From contig NZ_KZ293963.1 of assembly GCF_002352765.1 (NCBI RefSeq), positions 1,634,368 to 1,698,367 on the forward strand: DNA of 64,000 bases, written 5' to 3'. Source of the DNA: Alteribacter populi. GTDB taxonomy: Bacteria > Bacillota > Bacilli > Bacillales > Salisediminibacteriaceae. The notes under the pieces were generated by a model, which was not told the DNA's origin, made no database searches, and was given only the letters and a program-made list of their open reading frames with translations. Positions 44,204-53,528 of this stretch are shown here, in pieces; position 1 is the stretch's first letter, and each line of letters starts with the position of its first letter. A program made the position numbers and the translations under genes.

Positions 44204-45934
44204 TTACAAAAATAGCCTTTTGTTAAGAAATGCTCGTAACGTGTCAACATCCCACGTATTGACGACAGTTTCTTTTTTTAACCATCCTCGCCGAGCGGCT
44301 TTTACACCTACACTCATGTGATCGAGCATCTCCATTCGGTGCGCATCTGTATTAATCGCTACTTTCACACCTGCTTGCTGCGCTTTTTTCAAGTATTCCG
44401 AGGCAAGGTCCAGCCGGTTAGGATTTGCATTTAACTCCACGATGGTATCCGTTTGCTTTGCTAATTCAATAAACCTGTCTATATCTACAGGGTAGCCATC
44501 CCTCCGGCCAATTAAGCGCCCCGTTGGATGTGCAACCATCGCTACGTGAGGATTTTGCAGTGCATTTTCAAGACGCCTCATGATCGTTTCTTCTTTCTGG
44601 TTAAACCCTGAATGAATCGAAGCAATTACGAAATCCACTTCTTTTAGTACATCATCAGAAAAATCGAGCTCACCATTTGGCAGAATATCCATCTCAATAC
44701 CTGTTAAAATCGTAAAGTCATTATAGTCTTCATTTAGTTTACGAATTTCTTCGTGCTGACGTTTCAATCTTTCCTCATTTAACCCGTTCGCCACACGAAG
44801 AAACTTTGAATGATCGGTAATCGCCATGTATGAATAGCCTCTGCTGCGATTGGCTTCGACCATTTCTTTAATTGAATGAGCACCGTCACTCCATGTGGTG
44901 TGCATGTGTAGATCAGACTGAACATCTTTATAGTCAATAAGTGAAAGGTCCGCTTCGGACGTCTCTAATTCATCGTAGCCTTCTCTTATTTCTGGTGGGA
45001 TATATGGGAGATTAAAATGAGCGAAAAACGCAGCTTCATCTTTAAAAGTTTTGACCTCTCCTGTTTGGGCAGATTCTACGCCGTACTCACTTATTTTTTC
45101 ACCTTGTTCTTTTGCCCGTTGACGCATAAGCACGTTGTGGTCCTTGGAGCCTGTAAAGTGATGAAGGGTTGTCGCAAATGCTTCATTTTCAACAAGTCGG
45201 AAATCAACAGGGACGATTAAATCACCAAATTGAAACTCAAGACTAATCTTCGTATCACCTTGGCCAACAATTTGTTTTATATGATCCATCATCGTAATCT
45301 GTTCGGCTATACTGTCGGGGTTATCCGTTGAGATGATAAAATCTAAATCCTTCACCATCTCTCTGCCTCTTCTAAAGCTTCCTGCCAATTCGAATCGGTG
45401 AAGATCTGTGAACTCATTCAATCTCCTTATTAATTCCTCGGCAATAGGCATGACAAGAGAAACAGGTAAGCGGTCAGGTCTTTTTCCAAAATCCGCTAGT
45501 GACGCGAGAATTTTTTCCTCCGTTTTAGCTCCAAACCCAGCTAGTTCCCGAACGCGTCCGGCTTCACATGCTGCTTTAAGTGTAGCTGCATCCTCTACAC
45601 CTAACTCTTGATAAAGTTTACCGATTTTCTTTCCTCCTAAGTTAGGAAGCTGGAGAAGAGTAAGGAGTCCTGATGGTAGTGCTTCTGCCAATTCGTTTAA
45701 AAAAGAGGATTCCCCTTCCTCGATTAATTCCTGAATAATACTAGCCGTTCCTTTACCGATCCCTTTTAGCTTGGAAGGATCACCAATTTCTTCGATCGTT
45801 CGTTCATCTCGTTCCAATGCTTGGGCGGCTTTGCGATAAGCCGACACCCGAAACGCATTTTCACCTTTTATTTCTAAATAAATCGCAATTTGTTCAAGTG
45901 TTTTTATAATATCTTTTTTATTCACCTTTGACAT
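44204..45934 (-). CDS. polX: DNA polymerase/3'-5' exonuclease PolX
   Basis: A 576-residue family X polymerase for short gap repair. N-terminal HhH region (IEEIGDPSKLKGIGKGTAS, GGKKIGKLYQ), polymerase palm with GSFRRGREMVKDLDFIIST holding two catalytic Asp, and C-terminal PHP domain (DLHMHTTWSDGAHS, HPTGR, NTDAHR) that carries exonuclease activity. Start MSKVNKKDI is used because GAGGTG lies 9 bases upstream. It lies 56 bases before mutS2, as in B. subtilis. Confidence 0.96.
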   Translation of the reverse strand: MSKVNKKDIIKTLEQIAIYLEIKGENAFRVSAYRKAAQALERDERTIEEIGDPSKLKGIGKGTASIIQELIEEGESSFLNELAEALPSGLLTLLQLPNLGGKKIGKLYQELGVEDAATLKAACEAGRVRELAGFGAKTEEKILASLADFGKRPDRLPVSLVMPIAEELIRRLNEFTDLHRFELAGSFRRGREMVKDLDFIISTDNPDSIAEQITMMDHIKQIVGQGDTKISLEFQFGDLIVPVDFRLVENEAFATTLHHFTGSKDHNVLMRQRAKEQGEKISEYGVESAQTGEVKTFKDEAAFFAHFNLPYIPPEIREGYDELETSEADLSLIDYKDVQSDLHMHTTWSDGAHSIKEMVEANRSRGYSYMAITDHSKFLRVANGLNEERLKRQHEEIRKLNEDYNDFTILTGIEMDILPNGELDFSDDVLKEVDFVIASIHSGFNQKEETIMRRLENALQNPHVAMVAHPTGRLIGRRDGYPVDIDRFIELAKQTDTIVELNANPNRLDLASEYLKKAQQAGVKVAINTDAHRMEMLDHMSVGVKAARRGWLKKETVVNTWDVDTLRAFLNKRLFL

Positions 45935-46009
45935 TTGTTGTTTCACCTCATTTGATAACAATGTTTTCGTAATGTTTGTTGTCTTTTTTATAGGCTCTTT
46001 TCTAAAAGA
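45935..46009. other. polX upstream region
   Basis: Begins the 586-base gap between polX and cvpA. Most of that gap is repeat DNA (families E, A and D); no promoter was identified. Confidence 0.35.
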
Positions 46010-46183
46010 TTGTTGCTATTTATTTTTTGAGCGTTAGGCAAGCGTATGCTTGCCCTGTCACGCATAGCGTGACAGGTTTTTCAAATCAAATGAAAGTGGC
46101 CGATAAATTCATTTGTCCGTAACATCATTTGACTTGAAAAAACGCTCAAAAAGCAACAAACTTTACGATAATAACCTTTTTAT
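46010..46183. repeat. structured repeat family E, full copy
   Basis: An outer stem, TTGTTGCT/AGCAACAA plus a perfect 12-bp TTTTTGAGCGTT/AACGCTCAAAAA (46024-46035 with 46141-46152), encloses three hairpins: GGCAAGC-GTAT-GCTTGCC (46037-46054), CTGTCACGC-ATA-GCGTGACAG (46055-46075) and a 17-bp stem with one mismatch (46077-46093 with 46125-46141). The whole is a four-way-junction shape. A degraded relative is at 26180-26318. The transcribed strand, if any, is unknown. Confidence 0.8.
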
Positions 46184-46190
46184 AAGATTA

Positions 46191-46256
46191 TCGCTCGCCT
46201 CAAGAAAACCACTGTTGCTTTTCCCGCTGGATTCGCCGCATCCTTTCGCTCTCCAA
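46191..46256. repeat. repeat family A, short copy
   Basis: CGCTCGCCTCAAGAAAACCA and TTGCTTTTCCCGCTGGATTC match the 3' half of the copy at 32541-32663. It directly follows the family E element. Confidence 0.75.
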
Positions 46257-46437
46257 CTTTTTAATAAAAAACAATAATCAATGCGAAAAAAGTCTTTATA
46301 AAAGAGCCTTTGATAACGTGTCACCTTCTCATCATATCCAACTATCTACCTTCACCGCAAGCAATAGAGGGTGGACTGAACTTTGAGTAAAATTTTGTTT
46401 TTCTGCATGAAGTTCGATTATTTTTACATAAAATCAA

Positions 46438-46494
46438 GGTTATTTGACACGAGACGATGGTGCCTGAAGCTAGGCATCGAAACGTGGATTTTTT
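46438..46494. repeat. repeat family D, copy 1
   Basis: GGTTATTTGACACGAGACGA, TGGTGCCTGAAGCTAGGCAT and CGAAACGTGGATTTTTTGC. Close match to 57371-57430. It lies just past the cvpA terminator. Confidence 0.8.
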
Positions 46495-46508
46495 GCTCTC
46501 AAAACTAA

Positions 46509-46539
46509 AAAACTCCCCTGTTAAAAAAGGGAAGTTTTT
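46509..46539 (-). terminator. terminator after cvpA
   Basis: AAAAACTTCCC / GGGGAGTTTT on the minus strand followed by TTTAGTTTTG; it overlaps the end of cvpA. Confidence 0.75.
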
Positions 46540-47081
46540 CCTGAGGATGCCTCTATCCATAGATCTTTTAATTGGTTTGAAATGATCGGCGTGTAATCAA
46601 AAATTAGTTGAGCAAGACTTGAATTTTGTATTGCCTGTTGAAGAAACTCAACCTGAATGAGAGCGCCTAAGTGAACGAGAATAACCACAACTAATAACCC
46701 TTCAAGGAAACCAAGCGCGCCACCTAACCACCCGTTGATCGTATGTAAGATCGGCAGATGAGCAAGAAAATCAAACATCGAACCTATAATATGCATAACA
46801 ATTTTTGTTGCAAAGAATAGAATCGCAAAAGCAATCCCATTATAGTATACAGTTTCTACTGAAAAAGCATCTACTAAAAGTGCAGAGGTTCCATTATCTG
46901 ACCCCAATGTTGGAAAGGGGATCCAGAGTCGAATGTACTCAGCTACGTCCTTGTAGTATAGGTAAGCAACAATAAAAGAAACGATAAAACCTAATAAATG
47001 AACGAGTTGAAGAATAAGACCTCTTCGAAACCCTACAAAAAAACTTCCAATGAGAATAATAAATAATAACAAACTTAGCAT
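46521..47081 (-). CDS. yshB: CvpA family membrane protein
   Basis: A 186-residue protein with four to five hydrophobic helices (2-20, 24-44, 78-100, 113-135), typical of the CvpA/colicin V production family. It begins MLSLLLFIILIGSFFVGFRR, with the conserved G-x-R-R-G turn. Its cellular job is not settled. It follows zapA by five bases, as in B. subtilis (yshA-yshB). Confidence 0.9.
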   Translation of the reverse strand: MLSLLLFIILIGSFFVGFRRGLILQLVHLLGFIVSFIVAYLYYKDVAEYIRLWIPFPTLGSDNGTSALLVDAFSVETVYYNGIAFAILFFATKIVMHIIGSMFDFLAHLPILHTINGWLGGALGFLEGLLVVVILVHLGALIQVEFLQQAIQNSSLAQLIFDYTPIISNQLKDLWIEASSGKTSLF

Positions 47082-47086
47082 GCTCT

Positions 47087-47338
47087 TTATTCCCCATCTT
47101 TCTCTATATCGATATTTTTCTCCTTGAGCTTAATCAGCTCATCTCCTATATTCAAAGCAGCCAAAACAGCTAATTTACCACTATCTAAATAAGGGTTGTT
47201 CCCTTTTATCTCTCTCATTTTATCATTCACGAGCTCAGCAACGTTCTTAACATGCTCGGGACTTTCTTTCCCTACGATGGTATATTGCTGCCCGTATATT
47301 GTAACGATTGTTCGACTTTTTCCCTTCCCTTCTCCCAC
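47087..47338 (-). CDS. zapA: cell division protein ZapA
   Basis: An 83-residue FtsZ-ring associated protein that bundles FtsZ filaments. The core RTIVTIYGQQYTIVGKE is followed by the helix VAELVNDKMREIKGNNP and coiled coil to the end. I choose the GTG at 47338 because GGAGG stands 7 bases before it; this gives a length close to the 85 residues of B. subtilis ZapA. The longer frame upstream to 47395 has no ribosome site. Confidence 0.92.
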   Translation of the reverse strand: MGEGKGKSRTIVTIYGQQYTIVGKESPEHVKNVAELVNDKMREIKGNNPYLDSGKLAVLAALNIGDELIKLKEKNIDIEKDGE

Positions 47339-47527
47339 CAATAAGCCTCCATTCGTCATGAGAATCCTGAATTCTATCATAACATGTAGATTCATGAATG
47401 AAAATATTTCACATAAAACTTAAGAGAAGCGTGACGTTTATCCTCAAGTTGGCTATACTCTTACTTAGTCATCTTAGGTTCTTTTGTCCCTATTTTGCTT
47501 ATCATTCACTTTTTTAGGAGGTCACCG

Positions 47528-48481
47528 ATGAGTCACCAAGTACTCAAAGTAACGAACGAACGATTACATAAAATGAAAAAGCATTACATTTCTTCTTTAA
47601 AATCACCTACTCCGCAAAATGCAGCATTTGCGGCGAAGGTTCCAGGTTGTACTATTACCGCTTACACGTCGGGAAAAGTGTTATTTCAAGGCGCAGATGC
47701 GTCGAGAGAAGCAGGTATCTGGGAAGGCTCACCGACGGAGGCTAAGAAAAAAACAGCTACTAGTGCAAAAAAATCAGTAGACACCCACGACTACTCACCA
47801 CCCGCTCAATTGCAAAGCCTTGCTATGCTCGGTAGTGACGAAGCAGGAACAGGAGACTACTTTGGCCCAATCACGGTTGCTTGTACGTATTTAACCCCCG
47901 AGCAAATGAAAAACGTGGAGCACATGGGAATACGAGATTCGAAAACGATTAAAGATCCTGTGATCCTTGAGCTCGCACCTGAAATTATGAAAAAGTCAAC
48001 ATACAGTTTATTAACACTAACAAATGAAAAGTACAATAATCTTCAAGTAAAAGGCTATAACCAAGGACGGATGAAAGCGATGATGCACCATCAAGCGATT
48101 ATGAATGTGCTAAACAAATGTCGTGAACAGAAGCTGAATCCAGAAGGAGTTTTTGTAGACCAATTTTGCCAACCAGGGGTTTACTTTAACTATTTAAAGC
48201 AAAGTGGCCATTATTGGCAGGAAGAAACGCCGATTTATTTTGCTACGAAAGCGGAGTCTCTTCACGTTTCTGTAGCAGCAGCGTCCGTTATTGCCCGCTA
48301 TGCGTTTGTTAGGGAGATGGACAAACTGGAAACTTCACTTGGTTCTCCCGTCCCTAAAGGAGCCAGTGGAAAAGTCGATTCAGCCGCAGCGGAGATTATC
48401 CGCCTTCACGGCCGGGAAACCTTGAAGCAGTGTGCAAAACTGCATTTTGCCAATACAGGTAAAGCTGAACGACTCGTGTAA
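47528..48481 (+). CDS. rnhC: ribonuclease HIII
   Basis: A 317-residue RNase H that cuts the RNA strand of RNA-DNA hybrids. N-terminal TBP-like domain (about 1-85) and RNase H fold with the catalytic segment GSDEAGTGDYFGPI (about 98-111) and GIRDSKTI. The C-terminal ASVIARY segment is typical. Start MSHQVLKV has AGGAGG 6 bases upstream; the upstream ATG is out of reach. It is divergent from zapA, as in B. subtilis. Confidence 0.97.
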   Translation: MSHQVLKVTNERLHKMKKHYISSLKSPTPQNAAFAAKVPGCTITAYTSGKVLFQGADASREAGIWEGSPTEAKKKTATSAKKSVDTHDYSPPAQLQSLAMLGSDEAGTGDYFGPITVACTYLTPEQMKNVEHMGIRDSKTIKDPVILELAPEIMKKSTYSLLTLTNEKYNNLQVKGYNQGRMKAMMHHQAIMNVLNKCREQKLNPEGVFVDQFCQPGVYFNYLKQSGHYWQEETPIYFATKAESLHVSVAAASVIARYAFVREMDKLETSLGSPVPKGASGKVDSAAAEIIRLHGRETLKQCAKLHFANTGKAERLV

Positions 48482-48632
48482 AAAGAGTTTATGAGCCGAA
48501 TTGTGCGGCGTAACGGTAGCTGTCCGCTTATATTTTGAACAAAAGCGTAATGCACCTGGAGCTAGATGGTACCCCAACTTTAAAAAGTTACCCACAACCT
48601 TAACAAAATATAATTTCCTGGTGAAACAATAA

Positions 48633-48680
48633 GAAAAGAGTATGAGACCGAAGGAATGCCACCTGTCTCATACTCTTTTC
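48633..48680. terminator. bidirectional terminator between rnhC and pheT
   Basis: Perfect 16-bp stem GAAAAGAGTATGAGAC / GTCTCATACTCTTTTC with a 16-base loop; serves pheT and probably rnhC. Confidence 0.85.
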
Positions 48681-48687
48681 GTTCCTA

Positions 48688-51111
48688 TTAACTCCGCAAT
48701 GTCGCCCCGAGCTTCGCTTCAAGCTGCTCGATGACACGGTGATGAACGTCGCTAACATCTTCATCTGTGAGCGTACGTTCCGGATCAAGATATCTTAAAG
48801 CAAAAGCAAGTGATTTTTGACCACTCTCTAAATGCTCTCCTTGGTAGACATCAAACAGCTTTACACCTTTAAGCAAAGGACCACCTGCTTCACGAATCGC
48901 CTCTTCCACTTTTCCAGAAGCAACGTTTTCACCTACGACTAGAGCGATATCACGGTCGATAGCAGGATAACGCGGAATCGGTTCATAACGAACATCTTGT
49001 TTTCTTTCGTTCGTGAGATTTTCTAAATTCATTTCGAATACATACGTTTCTTTTAATGAAACGTCTTTGGCTACTCCTGGGTGGAGCTGTGCAAGGAAGC
49101 CTATTTCCTCACCTCTTACTAAAATCCGAGCCCCTCTCCCTGGGTGCATGCCATTGATTTCTGCCTGCTCAAAAAGGACCTCGCTAGTAATATTAAGCTC
49201 TTCAAGTAACCCTTCAACAATGCCTTTTACGACAAAGAAGTCCACGCTTTTCTTTTCCTGCTGCCAAGGGTGTTCCTGCCACGTACCCATAAACGCTGCA
49301 GCAAGATTCAACTTTTCCTCAGGCTGTTTTGTGACCGTTACTTCATCTGTATGGAAAACCGATGACAATTCGAATAAAGCAACGTCATGTAGATTACGAT
49401 TTTTGTTATGGCTTAATGCTTCCAATAAATGAGGCAGTAATGTTGTCCGCAACGTGCTGCGTTCTTCACTCATCGGTAGCGCCAATTTCACATCGCGCGA
49501 GATGCTTTCACTTCGGATCGCTTTTTCTTTTTCTACCGTTGTCAATGAGTACGTAATCGCTTCGTTTATTCCTGCACTTTCTAAATAGCGACGGCTTCGG
49601 CGCTTAAGGACTTGTATATCCGTTAAGCCTCCTGGTGTGGTCGCCGCTTCAGGCAAAGTTGTCGGGATTTCATCGTAGCCGTGTAAACGAGCCACTTCTT
49701 CAATAAGATCAACATCCAATGTAATATCTTGTCGCCTCGTAGGAACTTCTACACGAAATCCTTCTGCTGTTTTTGTATAAGAAAAATCAAGGTTTTGTAG
49801 AATACCGGAGACTACCTCAAATGAAAGATCCGTTCCTAACTTCTTGTTAACGCGTTCAAGATTCAAATCAATTTTCATTGGTTCTTCGCTTATCTCATCA
49901 AATTCCACTGGTCCTTGAAGCACTTCGCCATCAGCAAGCTCAGCAATTAACGCAGCCGCCCGCTCACCAGCTTTTTTCAATCGGGAAGGATCGACTCCCT
50001 TTTCAAAGCGTGTACTAGCATCACTTCGCAAGCCAGTATCTTTCGCTGCTTTTCTTACAAGAGTGCGATCAAAGTATGCCGCTTCTAGTAAAATCGTGGT
50101 CGTTTCATCATGAACTTCAGAATCAGCACCACCCATTACACCCGCTAGTGCAACAGGATCTTCACCGTTTGTAATAACGAGATGGTCAGATGAAAGTGAA
50201 CGTTCTTGATCGTCCAATGTAACCATCTTTTCCCCATCTTGAGCTCGCCTTACAAGAATTTCTTTTGAGCCTAGACGATCATAGTCAAAAGCATGGAGCG
50301 GTTGGCCATATTCAATTAACACAAAGTTCGTCACATCGACAACGTTATTGACCGGACGGATACCGGCAGCCATTAAGCGTGTTTGCATCCACAATGGCGA
50401 CTCTTTAATTGTTAAGTTTTTAACAATTGTCGCCCCGTAATATGGAGCATCTTCTTTCGTTTCTACTTGAACAGATACATAATCTGAGGCTTGTTCTCCA
50501 ATTGAATGAACATGAGGTTCAGGAAGCTTTGGCTCACGTTTTAAAATAGCCGCGACTTCATACGCGACCCCGATCATGCTTAAACAATCTGCACGATTTG
50601 GAGTGAGGTCCAGTTCTAGGACTGTATCGTGCAAATTCAAATGCGTTAACGCATCATCACCCGGCTTTAAATCAGTTGGAAAAACAAAAATCCCTGAAGA
50701 GTAAGCTTTTGATACAAGCTTCCCTTCGATACCAAGCTCTTGTAAAGAACAAATCATTCCTTGAGAAACCTGACCGCGAAGCTTTGCTTTTTTTATTTTG
50801 AAGTCATTTGGTAAGCGTGCGCCAACTTTTGCTACAGCAACGTACTGGCCTTTCCCGACGTTTTTCGCTCCACAGACGATTTGAACAGGCTCTTGTTCAC
50901 CGATATCTACTTGACAGACGTTTAGTTTATCGGCATCAGGGTGAGGGTCACATGATAAAACGTGACCGACAACTACACCTGTTACTCCTTGATTTAACTC
51001 GTGTATAATGTCAACTTCCACACCGCTTCTTGTTAATTTTTCAGCCACTTCTTCTGGCGTGTAATCGTCTATATGAACGTATTCTTTTAACCATTCGTAT
51101 GATACTAACAC
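48688..51111 (-). CDS. pheT: phenylalanyl-tRNA synthetase beta subunit
   Basis: An 807-residue subunit. In order: EMAP-like tRNA-binding domain (GVVVGHVLSCDPHPDADKLN, about 44-63), B3/B4 editing domain, B5 domain (about 410-480), catalytic-like core and C-terminal FDX-ACB anticodon domain (YPAIDRDIALVV at about 718). It works with PheS as an alpha2-beta2 enzyme. It lies 30 bases after pheS with a GGAGGAAT site. Confidence 0.98.
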   Translation of the reverse strand: MLVSYEWLKEYVHIDDYTPEEVAEKLTRSGVEVDIIHELNQGVTGVVVGHVLSCDPHPDADKLNVCQVDIGEQEPVQIVCGAKNVGKGQYVAVAKVGARLPNDFKIKKAKLRGQVSQGMICSLQELGIEGKLVSKAYSSGIFVFPTDLKPGDDALTHLNLHDTVLELDLTPNRADCLSMIGVAYEVAAILKREPKLPEPHVHSIGEQASDYVSVQVETKEDAPYYGATIVKNLTIKESPLWMQTRLMAAGIRPVNNVVDVTNFVLIEYGQPLHAFDYDRLGSKEILVRRAQDGEKMVTLDDQERSLSSDHLVITNGEDPVALAGVMGGADSEVHDETTTILLEAAYFDRTLVRKAAKDTGLRSDASTRFEKGVDPSRLKKAGERAAALIAELADGEVLQGPVEFDEISEEPMKIDLNLERVNKKLGTDLSFEVVSGILQNLDFSYTKTAEGFRVEVPTRRQDITLDVDLIEEVARLHGYDEIPTTLPEAATTPGGLTDIQVLKRRSRRYLESAGINEAITYSLTTVEKEKAIRSESISRDVKLALPMSEERSTLRTTLLPHLLEALSHNKNRNLHDVALFELSSVFHTDEVTVTKQPEEKLNLAAAFMGTWQEHPWQQEKKSVDFFVVKGIVEGLLEELNITSEVLFEQAEINGMHPGRGARILVRGEEIGFLAQLHPGVAKDVSLKETYVFEMNLENLTNERKQDVRYEPIPRYPAIDRDIALVVGENVASGKVEEAIREAGGPLLKGVKLFDVYQGEHLESGQKSLAFALRYLDPERTLTDEDVSDVHHRVIEQLEAKLGATLRS

Positions 51112-51141
51112 GTAAATTCCTCCTTTGATTCGACTCCCAAT

Positions 51142-52170
51142 TTATTTAAACTGTGATAAGAAACGGATATCGTTCGTATAGAAATGACGAATATCATCGA
51201 TCCCATAATGTAGCATCGCTAATCGCTCTACACCCATTCCAAAGGCAAAGCCAGAATAGATTTCCGGATCAAATCCACCCATTTTCAACACGTTTGGATG
51301 AACCATTCCAGTACCTAAGAGTTCAATCCACCCCGTCTGTTTACACGTACGGCAACCGCTGCCGTGGCAAATCGCGCAAGAGATATCAAGCTCAGCAGAA
51401 GGTTCTGTAAATGGGAAGAAACTTGGACGAAGACGGATTTTACGATCAGTCCCGAAATATTTTTTTACAAATGTTTCGAGAACACCTTTTAAGTCACTCA
51501 TGCGAATGTTCTTGTCGATCATAAGCCCTTCAATTTGCATGAACTGATGAGAGTGTGTCGCATCGTCTTCATCACGTCGATATACTTTACCTGGACAAAT
51601 AATTTTGACTGGACCTTTGCCTTCATGCTTTTCCATCGTTCTTGTTTGCACTGGAGATGTTTGTGTACGTAAAAGCAAATCAGACGTAATGAAAAACGTG
51701 TCTTGCATGTCACGGGCTGGGTGATCTTTAGGTAAGTTCAATGACTCGAAGTTATAGTAATCGGTTTCTACTTCAGGTCCTTCAGCAATTGAAAATCCCA
51801 TTCCTATAAACACGTCTTCCATCGTTTCGATCACGGATGTTAGAGGATGACGATTCCCACGACGTACTTCGCGTCCTGGCAATGTGATATCAATGCTTTC
51901 CTCTTTGAGCTTTATGTCTAAAGCTTCCTTTTCCATACGAACTTCTTTTTCATCGATGGATGCGCTTATCGCATCACGGACTTCATTAGCTTTTTGTCCG
52001 ACTTTTGGGCGTTCTTCTTTTGAAAGCTTCCCCATTCCTTTAAGTACTTCTGTAATTGGGCCTTTTTTCCCTAAGTAAGCAACACGGACATCTTTTAAAT
52101 CTTTAACTTCCGTTGCCTCGTCTACCTTTTTTAACGCTTCTTCTTGCAGTTCTTCTAAGCGATCAAGCAT
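51142..52170 (-). CDS. pheS: phenylalanyl-tRNA synthetase alpha subunit
   Basis: A 342-residue class II synthetase subunit carrying the aminoacylation site. N-terminal coiled-coil (about 1-85), motif 2 around GKVYRRDEDDATHSHQFMQI and motif 3 FAFGMGVERLAML. A CAICHGSGCRTCKQTG insert with four Cys, also present in other Bacillus PheS, is seen near 275. Controlled by the Phe T-box leader upstream. Confidence 0.98.
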   Translation of the reverse strand: MLDRLEELQEEALKKVDEATEVKDLKDVRVAYLGKKGPITEVLKGMGKLSKEERPKVGQKANEVRDAISASIDEKEVRMEKEALDIKLKEESIDITLPGREVRRGNRHPLTSVIETMEDVFIGMGFSIAEGPEVETDYYNFESLNLPKDHPARDMQDTFFITSDLLLRTQTSPVQTRTMEKHEGKGPVKIICPGKVYRRDEDDATHSHQFMQIEGLMIDKNIRMSDLKGVLETFVKKYFGTDRKIRLRPSFFPFTEPSAELDISCAICHGSGCRTCKQTGWIELLGTGMVHPNVLKMGGFDPEIYSGFAFGMGVERLAMLHYGIDDIRHFYTNDIRFLSQFK

Positions 52171-52212
52171 GTTTTTTCCTCCTTTATGTGATGAACTTCA
52201 TTTTTTTGAGCA

Positions 52213-52470
52213 TAAAAAAGAGCCTTCTCCCCAGTAAGGGACGAAGACTCGCGGTACCACCCTAATTAGTAAAAATCCTTTTTACTCACTTAAAATTGTA
52301 ACGGACTGAAGTCCGGGCTACCTTAACAAACGAATATTTGTGTTCCGGTGCCAACTCAGGAGTGAATTCGGCTGTGTCTCACATCGAAATGCTTTCAGTC
52401 TACGGCATTTCGTCCCTGAATGCTGACAGTCAGCTTACTAATCTCCATCAAAGTTTTTAGCTGCTTAAAT
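52213..52470 (-). promoter_or_regulatory. T-box leader of pheST
   Basis: On the minus strand, AGGGTGGTACCGCG (52250-52263) is the T-box motif. It is followed by an AGTCTTCGTCCC / GGGGAGAAGGCT terminator and TTTTTT (52213-52219). Stem I with an AGTA segment begins near 52465; a GAATTCA segment supplies a likely TTC (Phe) specifier. Uncharged tRNA-Phe should favour antitermination. Confidence 0.93.
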
Positions 52471-52533
52471 TGTATGGATTATATTATATACTTTTTACAG
52501 CGCTCGTGCAATTGGTCTTAATCATCTTAGTCA

Positions 52534-52566
52534 AAAAAGAGAGAATCCATACTCTAGACCCTCCTT
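52534..52566 (-). terminator. probable terminator after ysgA
   Basis: Read on the minus strand, GAGGGTC and GGATTCTCTC can pair over five to six bases, followed by TTTTTTGAC. Moderate stem. Confidence 0.45.
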
Positions 52567-52620
52567 TTTAGAGAACCGACAGGAGCAGGCCATATCGTTC
52601 CCGCACTATTGAACAACCTT

Positions 52621-53376
52621 TTATATAAGCTTTAGATGATAAAGTAAAATACCACAAGCCACCGAAACATTTAAAGATTCAGCATCCCCATATAAAGGGA
52701 TGTACAAATTTTGATCAGTTTCTTGTAGAAGTGTTTCCTCTACCCCTTGACCTTCATTTCCAACTACTAGGACAAAGTCATTTTGCGGTTCGATGGCGGA
52801 ATATGTACTTCCTTCAAAAGAGGTGCCAAAGACCGGAACTTGGTTTTCCTGACACAAACTAACCGCTTCATGTAAATCCATTTTTTGGATTGGGATATGA
52901 AATAAGGACCCTTGTGTTGCTCGGATGACCTTACTGTTATATGGATCAACAGTTCCTTCTGCAAAAACAATACCTGTAATTCCTACGGCATGAGCAGTGC
53001 GGATGATGGTCCCTAAATTTCCCGGGTCTTGAATTCGATCGATGAATAAAAATTGACCGCTCTCTAAAGGAATGTTTATATTATCCGGAAGCTCACACAC
53101 GGCTGCAAAACCTTGCGGGGTTTCCGTTTCACAAAGCTCCTTCATAACTTTAGCTGTCACTTCAATTGGCTTCACTTCTACTGCCTTCCACTCTCTAGGC
53201 AATTCCTCTCCTTCCCTAACAATGAGTTCAACAAAAGGAATGTTTCCTTTTAATGCTTCCTCAATTAAATGGGGACCTTCAATAAAAAACAGGCCTGACT
53301 TTTCTCTACCTCGTTTTGTATGTAATTTTTTCCACGCTTTAATTTTTGCATTTTTAGGTGATTCAATTCGTTCCAT
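52621..53376 (-). CDS. ysgA: TrmH/SpoU-family RNA 2'-O-methyltransferase
   Basis: A 251-residue SPOUT methyltransferase acting on rRNA or tRNA ribose with S-adenosylmethionine. Substrate-binding N-terminal domain (about 1-95), then the three SpoU motifs: IQDPGNLGTIIRTAHA, VVGNEGQGV and PLYGDAESLNVSVACGILLY. The exact target nucleotide is unknown; the B. subtilis counterpart is YsgA. It lies upstream of pheST transcription and is divergent from sspI. Confidence 0.92.
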   Translation of the reverse strand: MERIESPKNAKIKAWKKLHTKRGREKSGLFFIEGPHLIEEALKGNIPFVELIVREGEELPREWKAVEVKPIEVTAKVMKELCETETPQGFAAVCELPDNINIPLESGQFLFIDRIQDPGNLGTIIRTAHAVGITGIVFAEGTVDPYNSKVIRATQGSLFHIPIQKMDLHEAVSLCQENQVPVFGTSFEGSTYSAIEPQNDFVLVVGNEGQGVEETLLQETDQNLYIPLYGDAESLNVSVACGILLYHLKLI

Positions 53377-53424
53377 TCGCTTGCTCCTTTTAAAGGGTCT
53401 TATTCCAAAACTTATTCGGGTATT

Positions 53425-53454
53425 ACATAAATCTCATTATAACTTATCATACTA
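53425..53454 (+). promoter_or_regulatory. candidate sigma-G promoter of sspI
   Basis: ACATA-N18-CATACTA: the -10 fits the CATNNTA form used by forespore sigma-G and the -35 differs from GCATA by one base. The ATG is 75 bases downstream. Confidence 0.5.
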
Positions 53455-53528
53455 TAAATGAGACTACATCCAAAATGTGATGGATGTTCATGTTTCGTGA
53501 AAAAGACCTTACAGAAAGGATGTTCATG

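Noticed and set aside
46342..46560. 72-codon minus-strand frame overlapping the cvpA end
   Set aside because: It runs through the cvpA terminator and family D repeat; no ribosome site and no likely family.
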